DNA of 64,000 bases, taken from contig CAMDCN010000023.1 of assembly GCA_945890485.1 (NCBI GenBank), positions 59,070-123,069 of the forward strand, given 5' to 3'. Shown here in pieces: positions 35,741-44,816 of the stretch (position 1 is the stretch's first letter; the number at the start of each line of letters is the position of its first letter). Source of the stretch: Candidatus Sulfopaludibacter sp. SbA3 (GTDB lineage: Bacteria; Acidobacteriota; Terriglobia; Bryobacterales; Bryobacteraceae). The notes under the pieces are model-generated. The model did no database searches. It saw only the letters and a program-made list of their open reading frames with translations, and was not told the DNA's origin. A program made the position numbers and the translations under genes.

Positions 35741-37512
35741 ATCTCCTCCTCCGCCGCGCCGCCGTCCTCCTCGCCGGACTTGCTCTCGCCTCAGCCTGTG
35801 GCTTCAACCAGTCCCTTCGCGAATATCTCTACAGCCACTTCTGGTTGCCGTTCGCCAAGCGCCCGCAGGACTTCCGTCGGCTTAACCGCCCCGATTCCCC
35901 CACCCCCTTCGCCGGCATGGCTACCGTTGCTGTTGCTGATACCCCCCTCAACAAGCTCCGCGCCGCGTACAAGCTTTATTACTGGCCGGGTGATCCGATT
36001 GACCGGAAATCGCTCCAGCCTCTCCTCGACGCCGTGCGCACCGACAGAAGCCTTTCAGCCCGTGATCGCGAAGAGGTTGCGCTGGTCGAAGCCAAGTTCG
36101 CCCTCCGCGCCGAAGCGTACGGCGAAGCGCAGCAAAGGTTTACGCAGTTCCTTCAGCAAGCCAAGGATACGGCATTCCGCAGCGAGGCCCGCGGCTGGAT
36201 TGCCCATCTCCACTACCGCAACGGCAACCAGTCCGCCGCCGGAAAAATCTACCTCGACGAACTCAACCGCCCGGACTCCATCCTCAGCCGCGAGACCCTC
36301 GAAAACTCCCTCCGCCTCACCTATGGCCAGAACGGCGGCCCTAAACTAATCAGCCAACTCGAAGACTACTTCGATACCCCGGAGCACGCCGCCTTCGCCA
36401 TCCATCTGGTCACCAATCCGGCTTCCGGTTATCACGAGTATGGCTCGCCCCCGGAACCAGCGCCGGCAATTCCCTACGCCCGGATCCAGTCCCTGCTCCA
36501 GAAACATTCCCGGCTGCTCCAGTCCAACCAGGGGGCCAACGCCCTCGGCCTGCTCGCCATGCGCACCGCCCTCCGCGCCGGCGATCCCCCTGCCGCACTC
36601 CAGCTGGCCCGCCAGATTCCGTCCCGCGCCGCTCTCCGGCAGGAACCGGACTTCCTCTGGATGCTCGCCTCCGCCAACTTCCTCTCCCGGCAATATGCCG
36701 CCGCTGAGGCCCCGCTCACCTCGCTCCATCGTTCCTCGCGCGCGTCCATGGAGCAGAAGATGGCCGCCGCCTATGGCCTTTGCGGCGTCTATCGCAAGCT
36801 CGGCAATCCCGTCGAACAGATCCGCTACGCCCTTTGGCTCTCCGCCCAGTCGAGAGGGATTTGGGACGGCGCTGTGTCGCCTGAAGTTGAGGATATGTCC
36901 ATCTATTGGCCCTCCTCGGGTTTTGATCTCGGTCTCCTCCTCGAAATCGAATCGCCGCTCGAATCCCTTCGTGAATTCCTCTCCGCCTATCCCCGGGCGC
37001 CGCGCCACGAACAGGTCCGCTACGCCCTCGCTGTCCGCCTCGCCCGGCTCCACCAATACGAGGAATCTGCGGGCATCTACGACGAACTCAAAGTCGGCTG
37101 CCGCGCCCGTCGCATGCGCCAACTCGCCGGGCTCCACGCCGCCGCGGTCACTCCGCAGGCCAAGTTCGAACTCGCCCAGTTTCTCGACCAGAACCAGGAA
37201 CGGATCTACTTCAACGACCGCCTCTGGAACTATGTCCAAAGCTATGTATTCAAAGCCGCCACGGACTCCCGCCTCACCGCCGAAGAACGCACTAGGCAGA
37301 TCGCGCTCGAACGCCAATTGAAAGACGAACAGGAAGAACGCTGGCGCGCCTACCAACTCCTCCGCGAAGTCATCACCGAGGAAGGGAAGTCCCCTCTCGG
37401 GCGCCAAGCCGCGCGACGCGCCATCAGTTGTCTCCGCCGCATCAACCCCCGCTTCGGCCGCGAGGACGAGATCCGTCAAGGCGACATCGAACTCTCCCGC
37501 TGGCTCCGCTAA
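35737..37512 (+). CDS. TPR-like repeat lipoprotein
   Basis: A 591-residue protein with a lipobox (LAGLALASAC) at its N-terminus. The body is alpha-helical, with repeat units such as FALRAEAYGEAQQRFTQFLQQA, WMLASANFLSRQYAAAEAPL and AVRLARLHQYEESAGIYDEL, consistent with tetratricopeptide repeats of a divergent type. It starts at ATG 35737 inside the stop of the DUF3142 gene. The pairing of a DUF3142 protein with a TPR lipoprotein suggests a periplasmic or outer-membrane complex. It ends back-to-back with the PQQ dehydrogenase gene on the other strand with no spacer. No catalytic motif is seen. Confidence 0.85.
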   Translation: MNLLLRRAAVLLAGLALASACGFNQSLREYLYSHFWLPFAKRPQDFRRLNRPDSPTPFAGMATVAVADTPLNKLRAAYKLYYWPGDPIDRKSLQPLLDAVRTDRSLSARDREEVALVEAKFALRAEAYGEAQQRFTQFLQQAKDTAFRSEARGWIAHLHYRNGNQSAAGKIYLDELNRPDSILSRETLENSLRLTYGQNGGPKLISQLEDYFDTPEHAAFAIHLVTNPASGYHEYGSPPEPAPAIPYARIQSLLQKHSRLLQSNQGANALGLLAMRTALRAGDPPAALQLARQIPSRAALRQEPDFLWMLASANFLSRQYAAAEAPLTSLHRSSRASMEQKMAAAYGLCGVYRKLGNPVEQIRYALWLSAQSRGIWDGAVSPEVEDMSIYWPSSGFDLGLLLEIESPLESLREFLSAYPRAPRHEQVRYALAVRLARLHQYEESAGIYDELKVGCRARRMRQLAGLHAAAVTPQAKFELAQFLDQNQERIYFNDRLWNYVQSYVFKAATDSRLTAEERTRQIALERQLKDEQEERWRAYQLLREVITEEGKSPLGRQAARRAISCLRRINPRFGREDEIRQGDIELSRWLR

Positions 37513-39081
37513 TCACGGCAATGCGAACGCAAAGATCCCCGACCCCGCCGCCATCACCACCATCTGCTTCCCCTTCACCCGGAACGTCATCGGATTGCTC
37601 GCCATCGTACCGCCGAGATTGATTCGCCACAGCTCCTTGCCTGTCTCGTTGTCCAGCGCAAAAAAGAAGCTCTCCATCGCCATCTTCTCCCGGCTCAGCC
37701 AGCCGCCCGTACTGCCAAACAGCAGCTTTCCCGCCGTCGTCAACACCCCGGACCACGGCTTCGTGTGCATCTTGTACTCCCAGACGCGCTCGCCGGTCTT
37801 CGGATTCAGCGCCCGGATCGCACCCCATCCCGGCTCCTCGGGCAGATCAATCTCCGGCACGCTGCCGATGAACCGGTTCCCCGGAATATACTCCGCGTCC
37901 CCCTTGCGATACAGGCCCTTATTCTCCCAGGCCGTGAGATAGAAGTACCCGCTTTGCGGGCTGTACGAAGGTGAATACCAGTTGGTCGCTCCTTGCACCC
38001 CGGGCCATACATAAGTCCCTTCCGGCGACGGATCGATATTCGGCTTCCGAATTGGACGGCCCGCTTTGGTAAATCCATCGTTCCATGTTTGCGTCGCAAA
38101 GGCTTTCGCTAACAGAAACTCTCCGGTCGTGCGGTCCAAAACATAGAAGAACCCGTTCCGATGGGCCCAATAAACCAGTTTCCGTGGCTTCCCCTGCCAC
38201 TCGCCATCTACCAGCACGGGCACCTGTACCGCGTCCCAGTCATGCGTGTCGTGCGGAACAAACTGGTAGTGCCACTTCAACTTTCCCGTATCAGCGTCCA
38301 AGGCAATTGCGGAGTCGGAATACAAATTGTCTCCCGGCCGCACATCCCCATTCCAGTCCGGCGAGGGGTTCCCCGTGCCCCAGATGATCAGATTTTGCGC
38401 GGGATCGAACGCACCCGTCACCCACGTTGGCCCACCGCCATGTTTCCAGGCGTCGCCGCTCCATGTCTCGCTCCCTGGTTGCCCCGGTTCCGGAATCGTC
38501 CAGAATCGCCACCGCCGCTGCCCGGTCTTCATGTCGTAGGCGTCCAGGAATCCGCGTACCCCGTATTCGCCCCCCGCTACCCCGGTGATCACCATATCTT
38601 TGACGATCAACGGCGCCCCGGTCAGGCTATGCCCAGTCTTCGGATCCGCCACGGGAATGTCCCACAGCACAGCGCCTGTTTTGGCGTGAAGCGCCACCAG
38701 ATGTGCGTCCACCGTTCCGATAAACACTCGATCCCCGGAGACCGCCACTCCCCGGTTCACCTGCCCGCAGCAGACGTTGATCTTGTCCGGCAGGCTACGC
38801 CGGTACCGCCAATACGGCCGTCCCGTTTCCGCATCCAGCGCCACGACATTCGACGGTGGTTCGCTGATATACATCACTCCGTCGATCACCAGCGGCGTGG
38901 TCTCAATCCGCTCGGTCACCGGCATCTGAAACACCCAGGCCACCTTCAACTTGCTCACGGTCTCCCGGTTGATCTGGTCGAGCGTGCTGTGCCGCCATCC
39001 GTTGTAGTTGCCTGAATAGGTCGGCCAGTTATCCTGGCCCGCGCAGACCACCGCCGCGACAAACAGAAGCCAAACTCTCAT
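37513..39081 (-). CDS. PQQ-dependent alcohol dehydrogenase
   Basis: A 522-residue periplasmic quinoprotein. It has a signal peptide (MRVWLLFVAAVVCAGQ) and an eight-bladed propeller with W-docking repeats such as VVALDAETGRPYWRYRRSL and IRALNPKTGERVWEYKM. A vicinal cysteine pair sits at residues 104-105 (NVCCGQVN), as in methanol/ethanol dehydrogenases. The active-site region HDTHDWDAVQVPVL supplies an aspartate. It oxidises an alcohol or sugar with PQQ and passes electrons to cytochrome c. The ATG at 39081 overlaps the stop of the upstream cytochrome gene (ATGA), so they form a natural donor/acceptor pair. An open frame extends 10 codons further upstream but would lose the signal peptide position. 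No PQQ synthesis genes are in the window. Confidence 0.93.
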   Translation of the reverse strand: MRVWLLFVAAVVCAGQDNWPTYSGNYNGWRHSTLDQINRETVSKLKVAWVFQMPVTERIETTPLVIDGVMYISEPPSNVVALDAETGRPYWRYRRSLPDKINVCCGQVNRGVAVSGDRVFIGTVDAHLVALHAKTGAVLWDIPVADPKTGHSLTGAPLIVKDMVITGVAGGEYGVRGFLDAYDMKTGQRRWRFWTIPEPGQPGSETWSGDAWKHGGGPTWVTGAFDPAQNLIIWGTGNPSPDWNGDVRPGDNLYSDSAIALDADTGKLKWHYQFVPHDTHDWDAVQVPVLVDGEWQGKPRKLVYWAHRNGFFYVLDRTTGEFLLAKAFATQTWNDGFTKAGRPIRKPNIDPSPEGTYVWPGVQGATNWYSPSYSPQSGYFYLTAWENKGLYRKGDAEYIPGNRFIGSVPEIDLPEEPGWGAIRALNPKTGERVWEYKMHTKPWSGVLTTAGKLLFGSTGGWLSREKMAMESFFFALDNETGKELWRINLGGTMASNPMTFRVKGKQMVVMAAGSGIFAFALP

Positions 39082-39839
39082 TCCACCCTCCGCGGCCGCT
39101 GTTGGGCCCACAGGTAAGCCACCAGGCTTTCGAGCTCCGGTTCGGTGAGCTTGCCTTTGTACGCCGGCATGGCCGACATCTTCTCAATCGCGAACTTCCG
39201 GAAATCGCGCTTCGGCAGCGTCACTAAGCCCTTGGCCGGGTGCAACATCTGCACGTGATAGGTATCCTCGTTCATCAGAAACCCCTTGTACGGTGTCCCG
39301 TCTTCGAGCACCACATCGGCCCGCCAGTACGCTGGGTCGACGTGAGCATTCGGGTTCTCGATCGACTGCCGGATATGCACCGCTGGCCGCTGCGAGCCGA
39401 TAAAGGATAGGTCCGGCCCGTTGACCCCGCCCTCGCCTCTCACCAGATGACAATTGGAGCAACCCTTGGCCCGAAATAGCTTGGCTCCCGCTGCGGCGTC
39501 GCCGGGAGGCGCTTGCGCGGAACCCTTCACCGCCAGAGTGCGGATGAAGGCCACCACCTGCCACACCTGATCTGCCGAAAAGAACTGCCCCGGCATTGCC
39601 GTTCCCTCAATGCCGTCCGTGATGTTCTTTAGGAGCGCCGCGTCAGAACTACCGTGGAAGTACTGTCCGCCCGTCAGATCGGGTCCCTTTCCGCCTTGGC
39701 CATTGATGCCGTGGCAGTCGGCGCAGTGGGATCGATAGATCTTGGCCCCGGCGGCGACGTCGGCTGGACTGGTATGCGGGTTGCGAATTTGCGCCACGGC
39801 CAAGGTGGCTAGCAGCGGTATCAGAAGGACGGATCTCAA
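39078..39839 (-). CDS. Diheme cytochrome c, electron acceptor of the PQQ dehydrogenase
   Basis: A 253-residue exported cytochrome (MRSVLLIPLLATLAVAQ signal) with two CxxCH heme sites: CADCH at residues 39-43 and CSNCH at 127-131. Likely axial methionines are in GTAMPGQFF and in the C-terminal SAMPAYKGKL. The second domain resembles the heme-binding module of acidobacterial and planctomycete proteins (VVLEDGTPYKGFLMNEDTYHVQM). It is the first gene of a two-gene operon with the PQQ dehydrogenase (4-base overlap) and should carry electrons from it to the respiratory chain. Confidence 0.92.
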   Translation of the reverse strand: MRSVLLIPLLATLAVAQIRNPHTSPADVAAGAKIYRSHCADCHGINGQGGKGPDLTGGQYFHGSSDAALLKNITDGIEGTAMPGQFFSADQVWQVVAFIRTLAVKGSAQAPPGDAAAGAKLFRAKGCSNCHLVRGEGGVNGPDLSFIGSQRPAVHIRQSIENPNAHVDPAYWRADVVLEDGTPYKGFLMNEDTYHVQMLHPAKGLVTLPKRDFRKFAIEKMSAMPAYKGKLTEPELESLVAYLWAQQRPRRVE

Positions 39840-39889
39840 CGGGGCGCCTCCAAACTGCGGCGAAGCATATCATCCCGTTCCCCTGAAAT

Positions 39890-41035
39890 CTACCGTGCCT
39901 GGTTCACCACCACCCGCAATCGCGTCTTCTTCCCCGGACTCCCCCGGCGCACATCCTCCTCCCGGAACGCCGCCATCAGGATCTGCCGCGACTTCGTCCG
40001 TTCAAAATCGTAGATCACCCGGATCACCCCTTTCTCATCCTCCACTCCGTCCGGGTACGACACTCCCACCCGCTCGTCCAACATCATCCCCCCGCTCCAA
40101 CTCCGCCCCTCGTCGTCGCTCACAAAGGCCGCCAAGTGGCTCCGGGTCTTTCCGTCCGGCGGATTGTGCCGCACCAGCAGCAGGCTCCCGCTCCGCAATC
40201 GCCGAATAAAAAACCGAGCATTCACATGCGGAATCGCTGACTTCTCCGCCGGCGTCCAGCTCTTCCCGCCGTCCGTCGAAACGCTCTCGGCTATCCCGGA
40301 CCGCGTCCGCAGCAGCATCCACAAACTCCCGTCCTTCCGCTCCACAATCGAGTGCTCATCAAAAGTACTGTCCTTCGCCCGCGTCTGCCCCCAAGGTCTT
40401 ACCGTCTCGCCTTTGTCCCGCGACACGAATGCGTTCGCCCCTACGAGCGGACCCAAGTCATGCCGGTGCTCCGGCCGCGTACCCGCCCCCGGCTTCTCCG
40501 CCCATACCGACACCGGCAACAGCCAATCCCCGTTCTTCAAAGCCGTCGGCTTGTTCATCATGATTCCGTCGCTCAACCGCCGCGGCGCCGACCACTCCGG
40601 CCGGGCATCGTTCGAGTTGTTCGTCCGCATCGCCCAAACCCCGCTCCGCCCATCCCACTTATGGCTCGATTGCGCCCAGAACAACCACAGGCGCCCATCC
40701 GGGTCGTGCCACAGCGCTGGATCATATGCCCGCACGTCTCCCGGCGGATCAATCACCAACTGCGGCCCGCTCCACGTCTTCCCATCGTCCCGGCTCGTCA
40801 CCACCACCACGTAGTTCCCCGGACCCTCGGTCGGTTCGCCCGGACCGCCCGCGTACCACACCGCCCACAGCCGCCCGTTCCGAGCCCGCTCCAAGCCCGG
40901 AATTCCTTGAAACCTTCGCGTCCCGTCCGCGTACTCCGCACCCGGAGTGAAGTTTGGTGCCACCGGCGTAAGCGCGTCATGAATCGATGCCGCCCCCAGT
41001 AGCCCTGCCACGCCCAGCCAAGTAAGTTGTTTCAT
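39890..41035 (-). CDS. BNR-repeat (sialidase-fold) protein
   Basis: The 381-residue protein has an N-terminal hydrophobic signal (MKQLTWLGVAGLLGAAS) and a six-bladed propeller with three clear Asp-boxes: SRDDGKTWSG, STDGGKSWTP and SDDEGRSWSG. These are the mark of the sialidase/neuraminidase fold. The usual FRIP arginine motif is replaced here by RFQGIPGLERA, so a true exo-alpha-sialidase role is doubtful; it may be a glycan-binding or related hydrolase. The start at 41035 was preferred over an upstream frame extending to 41128 because the signal peptide begins there. It is divergent from the glycan operon, 49 bases away. Confidence 0.82.
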   Translation of the reverse strand: MKQLTWLGVAGLLGAASIHDALTPVAPNFTPGAEYADGTRRFQGIPGLERARNGRLWAVWYAGGPGEPTEGPGNYVVVVTSRDDGKTWSGPQLVIDPPGDVRAYDPALWHDPDGRLWLFWAQSSHKWDGRSGVWAMRTNNSNDARPEWSAPRRLSDGIMMNKPTALKNGDWLLPVSVWAEKPGAGTRPEHRHDLGPLVGANAFVSRDKGETVRPWGQTRAKDSTFDEHSIVERKDGSLWMLLRTRSGIAESVSTDGGKSWTPAEKSAIPHVNARFFIRRLRSGSLLLVRHNPPDGKTRSHLAAFVSDDEGRSWSGGMMLDERVGVSYPDGVEDEKGVIRVIYDFERTKSRQILMAAFREEDVRRGSPGKKTRLRVVVNQAR

Positions 41036-41068
41036 CCCGCCCGGAAGTGTATCACCAGCCCAATCCCG

Positions 41069-41074
41069 TATAAT
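41069..41074 (+). promoter_or_regulatory. TATAAT -10 element of the glycan operon
   Basis: A perfect TATAAT sits 11 bases before the TTG start of the GT8 gene. No convincing -35 box is seen 17 bases upstream, so the promoter may depend on an activator or the -10 alone. A start site near 41081 would leave a leader of only a few bases. Confidence 0.45.
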
Positions 41075-41084
41075 CAGCGAAGGT

Positions 41085-42008
41085 TTGCCGTCTCCTCCTC
41101 TCTCCATCGCCTGCGCCGCCGACGCCAACTACGCTCTCCCCCTCGCCGTCATGCTCCAATCGGTTGGCGCCAATCTCGCTGCCGGCCGCGCTGCTGATGT
41201 CTACATCCTCTCCGACGGCCTTTCGCCAGATCTGCAAGCTCGCGTCCAAGATTCCGTCCCCGCCAACCTGACTCTGCACTGGCGACCCGCCGGCCCTCTC
41301 GACCCCGGCCTGCCCCTGTGGGGCCGCATGTCCCCCACCACCTACCAAAAACTTCTCCTCGCCGACTGGCTCCCCCCGGACCTCCCTCGCGTCCTCTGGC
41401 TCGATTGCGACATGCTCGTGCTCGCCGACGCCGGCGAGCTTTGGGACTCGCCTCCCTCTGCCCCCGCCATCGCCCTCGCCGTCACCGATGAGCGCGTCCC
41501 CCTGGTGTCCTCCCGTTTTGGTGTCGCCGCCTGGCGCGAACTCGGCCTCCCTGAACAGGCCCCCCACTTCAATGCTGGCCTCCTCCTCGTCGACCTTGTC
41601 GCGTGGCGCAAACTCGATGTCCGTAGCCGCAGCCTCGATTACCTCCGCCGCTTCCGGGAGCAGGTCTACTTCTGGGATCAGGAAGCATTGAACGCTACCC
41701 TCTGTGGCCACTGGCATCCTCTCCCCCACCGGTGGAACTGCCATCCTTCCCGTGTTAGTCCCGATATCTCACCCGCCATCCTCCACTTCAGCGGCAACTT
41801 GAAACCATGGCTCTTCGCCGGCAGAACACCGCTCCGCCAGCTTTATGGTCAGTACTTGAGCCGCACCGCATGGGCAGCCGAACCCCTACCCCGCTCTTGG
41901 CGCAACGCTGTTCTTGAGCGCTACGAAGACTCTCGCATTCGCCAGTCCCTGCTTATCCCGCTCGAACAGGCCGCCATGATCGCCCGCCGTTATCTCTCCC
42001 GCGCATGA
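41085..42008 (+). CDS. Family 8 glycosyltransferase
   Basis: A 307-residue GT8-like (GT-A fold) transferase. It starts with the nucleotide-binding strand ISIACAADANYALPLAV-like LSIACAADANYALPLAVML. The metal-binding DxD motif is DCD in VLWLDCDMLVLAD near residue 107, and HFNAGLLLVDL and the C-terminal ILHFSGNLKPW are typical of lipopolysaccharide galactosyl/glucosyltransferases. It transfers a sugar from a UDP-sugar. No ATG is available before the first conserved strand, so TTG 41085 is the start, with GAAGG directly before it. It is the first gene of a plus-strand operon; its stop overlaps the next start (ATGA). Confidence 0.9.
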   Translation: MPSPPLSIACAADANYALPLAVMLQSVGANLAAGRAADVYILSDGLSPDLQARVQDSVPANLTLHWRPAGPLDPGLPLWGRMSPTTYQKLLLADWLPPDLPRVLWLDCDMLVLADAGELWDSPPSAPAIALAVTDERVPLVSSRFGVAAWRELGLPEQAPHFNAGLLLVDLVAWRKLDVRSRSLDYLRRFREQVYFWDQEALNATLCGHWHPLPHRWNCHPSRVSPDISPAILHFSGNLKPWLFAGRTPLRQLYGQYLSRTAWAAEPLPRSWRNAVLERYEDSRIRQSLLIPLEQAAMIARRYLSRA

Positions 42009-42949
42009 TAGAACTCACCTACCTCCTCGCCACTGATACCTACGCGACCGTCCGCCCCGTCATCGAGCGCCTCCGCCGCCAAACCATTCGGGCGTCCATC
42101 GAAGTCGTCCTCGTCGCCCCCACGCGCGGCGCCATCGAGGAGCTCCTCGCCCACCAGTCGGAATTCGGGGCCATCGTCCTCCTTGAACATCCCGTCGATG
42201 ACCTTGCCGCCGCGCGGGCTTTCGGCATCGCCGCCGCCTCGGCGCCCACCATCTTCATCGGCGAAACCCATTCTTACCCCCATCCGGAATTGGCCGCCCA
42301 TCTGCTCGCCGCCCGGGCCCGCGGTTTCGCTTGCGCCGCTCCGGGCATGGGCAATGCCAATCCGCTTACCGCTCGCAGTTGGGCCGGGTTCCTTTCTGAC
42401 TACGCCCGTTGGTCTGCCACCCTGCCCGGCGGTGAAATATTCCATTTTCCCATCTACAACGCCGCCTTCGACCGCGCCGCCCTTCTCGCCCTCGGTGACC
42501 GCCTCGCCCCAGCGCTCTCCCACGGTGACGAACTTCCGCTGCGACTCCAAGCCGCCGGCCATCGCATCTACTTTGAACCCGCCGCCCGACTTGATCATGT
42601 CAACGTCGCCCCGTCTGGCCACTGGGCCAAGGAACGCTTTCTCTCTGGCCTCCTCATCGCCCACCATCGCTCCCGCCGCTGGGCCCTCCCCCGCCGATTG
42701 TTCTACGCCCTCTGCTCCCCGGCCATCCCGTTCGTGCTGATGCTCCGTGTCATCCCGGGTGTCCGCGCCGCCCTCGGCCAACAATCGGTACCGGCGGGTA
42801 CCGTTCCGCTTATCGTGCTCGGTTTCTTCATCAAGGGCTTCGGCGAGTTCCTCGGCTACCTCGGCTGGCCCGCCGAGAGTGCCGAAGCCAGCATGCAGGA
42901 ATATGAAGTGCACAAGCTCGCTTACGCTGGTGTGGGGAAGGGAACATGA
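42005..42949 (+). CDS. Glycosyltransferase family 2-like protein, copy A
   Basis: A 314-residue GT2-like protein (MIELTYLLATDTYATVRPVIERLRRQ). The central PTIFIGETHSYPHPELAAHLL aligns with the DxD-containing strand region of GT2 enzymes, here with the sequence GETHSY in both copies. The C-terminal half has hydrophobic segments (LFYALCSPAIPFVLML, VPLIVLGFFIKGFGEFLGYLG), which suggests membrane association. It overlaps the GT8 gene by 4 bases and copy B by 4 bases. The absence of a plain DxD triplet makes the donor uncertain. Confidence 0.82.
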   Translation: MIELTYLLATDTYATVRPVIERLRRQTIRASIEVVLVAPTRGAIEELLAHQSEFGAIVLLEHPVDDLAAARAFGIAAASAPTIFIGETHSYPHPELAAHLLAARARGFACAAPGMGNANPLTARSWAGFLSDYARWSATLPGGEIFHFPIYNAAFDRAALLALGDRLAPALSHGDELPLRLQAAGHRIYFEPAARLDHVNVAPSGHWAKERFLSGLLIAHHRSRRWALPRRLFYALCSPAIPFVLMLRVIPGVRAALGQQSVPAGTVPLIVLGFFIKGFGEFLGYLGWPAESAEASMQEYEVHKLAYAGVGKGT

Positions 42950-43872
42950 CCCCGCAATTGTCCATCGTTCTGGCCACCGATACCGCCGAAACCATTCGCC
43001 CGGTCATCGACCGTCTCCTTTGCCAAACGCTGAGCCACGCAATCGAGATCGTCATCGTGAGCCCCTCTCCCTTTCCGGACGTCCCCGGATTCGCCGCCTT
43101 TCGCTATGCGCCGCACCCGGTAGATGATCTCGCCTCCGCCCGGGCCGCTGGCGTCCGCGCCGCGTCCGCCCCGCTCGTCTTCATCGGCGAAACCCATTCC
43201 TTCCCGCATCCCGATTTCGCCGCACTCACCATTGCCGCGTTCGCCGATCCGCAATGGTCCGTCGTTGTCCCCGCTCTCCGCAATGCCAACCCCTCCGGCA
43301 TCCTTAGCTGGTCCGGATTCCTCTGCGACTATGGCGCTTGGGCCGAAGAACTCCCCACCGGGCCCCTCAGCCAAGTCCCCGTATACAACGCCACCTTCCG
43401 GAGCCAACTGCTCCTCAATCTCGGTGACCGGCTCCCTACGGCTCTCGATCAGGGCGACGAACTGGTTACCGCCCTGCGCATGTCGGGCAAGCAGGCTCTT
43501 TTCCTACCCGCTTCCCGGGTCGATCACGTCAACACCACCCAGTTCTGGCCCTGGATTCGCAACCGTTTCCTTGGCGGCCTTCTGATCGCCTCCAATCGCT
43601 CCCGCCTGTGGCCTTGGCACCGGCGGCTTGTGTATGCCGCGGGCGCGTTTCTGGTTCCCGCTGTCCTGTACCCCCGCCTCCGATCCGGCCTCATCGCCCG
43701 AACGGAGCGCGGCCCAGCCGGAACGCTTGCCGCGCTCTTCGTCAGCCTCGGACTTCGCGGCGCCGGGGAAACTCTCGGCTACGCGGGCCTCTTCACTCGT
43801 ATCGCAAGATCCGGAATGCTCGACATCGAGCTTCACAAACTGAAGTACGCTCAATCCGAGGCGACCCATTGA
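42946..43872 (+). CDS. Glycosyltransferase family 2-like protein, copy B
   Basis: A 308-residue paralogue of the gene before it. Shared blocks are LATDT...IRPVIDRL, HPVDDLASARAAGVRAASAP, FIGETHSFPHPDF, SWSGFLCDYGAWA, YNATF, LGDRLPTALDQGDEL and a hydrophobic C-terminus with GAGETLGYAGL. The order and length match throughout, so this is an old tandem duplication rather than a recent one. It overlaps copy A by 4 bases and the oxidoreductase gene by 4 bases. The two may add successive sugars to the same glycan. Confidence 0.82.
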   Translation: MTPQLSIVLATDTAETIRPVIDRLLCQTLSHAIEIVIVSPSPFPDVPGFAAFRYAPHPVDDLASARAAGVRAASAPLVFIGETHSFPHPDFAALTIAAFADPQWSVVVPALRNANPSGILSWSGFLCDYGAWAEELPTGPLSQVPVYNATFRSQLLLNLGDRLPTALDQGDELVTALRMSGKQALFLPASRVDHVNTTQFWPWIRNRFLGGLLIASNRSRLWPWHRRLVYAAGAFLVPAVLYPRLRSGLIARTERGPAGTLAALFVSLGLRGAGETLGYAGLFTRIARSGMLDIELHKLKYAQSEATH

Positions 43873-44816
43873 CTCTCCGTTTCGGTGTCATCGGCTGTGG
43901 CCTCATCGCTTACTGGACCCACCTCCGCCTCATCCCCCGCCTGCGCCACGCCCGCCTCCTCGCCGCCGCCGACCCCGATCCTCTCGCCCGCGAACGCGCC
44001 CACCAACTCACCGGGCTGCCCATCCTCGAAGATCCCGCCGCCCTCCTCGCCCGCTCCGATATCGACGCCGTCGTCATCAGCGCCCCCTCCCATCGCCACG
44101 CCGACCTCGCCATCGCGGCCGCCCAAGCCGGCAAGCATATCTATCTCGAAAAACCCATCGCCATCGATCTGCCATCGCTCCACGCTCTCAACGCAGCCGT
44201 CCGCGCATCCGGCGTCCGCTTTGCCACCGGCTTCAATCGCCGCCACCATCCCCTCTTCCTCCAAGCCCGTCACCTTCTGAATGCCGGAGCCATCGGATCA
44301 GTCCGCGCCGTCTTCTCTTCGTTCTGCGAACCAGTTGACGCCATGCCCCCCTGGAAGCGCCAACGCGCTACCGGCGGTGGCGTCCTCCTCGACCTCGGCT
44401 CCCACCATACGGACCTCCTCCGCTGGTTCCTCAACGCCGAAGTCACCCAGTCCGAATGCCGCCTCGCCTCCCGTGCCACCGAACACGACGAGGCCTGGCT
44501 GCAACTCCGCTTTTCCAGCGGCGCCGAATCCTCGAGCTACTTTTCCTTCCATGCTGCCCAAGCCGATTTCTTTGAATTCATCGGAGAAACTGGCGCCCTC
44601 CGCGTCGATCGCCACCGCGCCACCCTCACGCCACGCTCCTCCTCTCCCGCTCTCTTCGCATGGCGCACCCTTCGTCGCATCCGCGCCACCTACGATCCCT
44701 CCTACCAATCCGCTCTCCAAGCCTTCGTAGACTCCCAACCCGGCGCCACCCTCGAAGACGGCGGCCGCAGCCTGGAGATCCTCCTCTCCGCCGAAGCCTC
44801 ATGCGCGTCCTTCTGA
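43869..44816 (+). CDS. Gfo/Idh/MocA family oxidoreductase
   Basis: A 315-residue NAD(P)-dependent sugar oxidoreductase. The N-terminus LRFGVIGCGLIAYWTH is the Rossmann GxGxxA motif. HIYLEKPIAIDLPSLHAL holds the conserved EKP and GGGVLLDLGSHHTDLLRWFL the C-terminal active-site block with its histidines. Such enzymes oxidise or reduce nucleotide-sugars or free polyols. Translation begins at TTG 43869, overlapping the previous stop (TTGA). Its position inside a glycosyltransferase operon suggests that it makes or modifies the sugar donor. Confidence 0.88.
   Translation: MTLRFGVIGCGLIAYWTHLRLIPRLRHARLLAAADPDPLARERAHQLTGLPILEDPAALLARSDIDAVVISAPSHRHADLAIAAAQAGKHIYLEKPIAIDLPSLHALNAAVRASGVRFATGFNRRHHPLFLQARHLLNAGAIGSVRAVFSSFCEPVDAMPPWKRQRATGGGVLLDLGSHHTDLLRWFLNAEVTQSECRLASRATEHDEAWLQLRFSSGAESSSYFSFHAAQADFFEFIGETGALRVDRHRATLTPRSSSPALFAWRTLRRIRATYDPSYQSALQAFVDSQPGATLEDGGRSLEILLSAEASCASF

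Noticed and set aside
36346..37479. Minus-strand frame of 377 codons
   Set aside because: Antisense to the TPR lipoprotein, which has a lipobox and coupled start; the antisense protein is low-complexity glycine/glutamate-rich.
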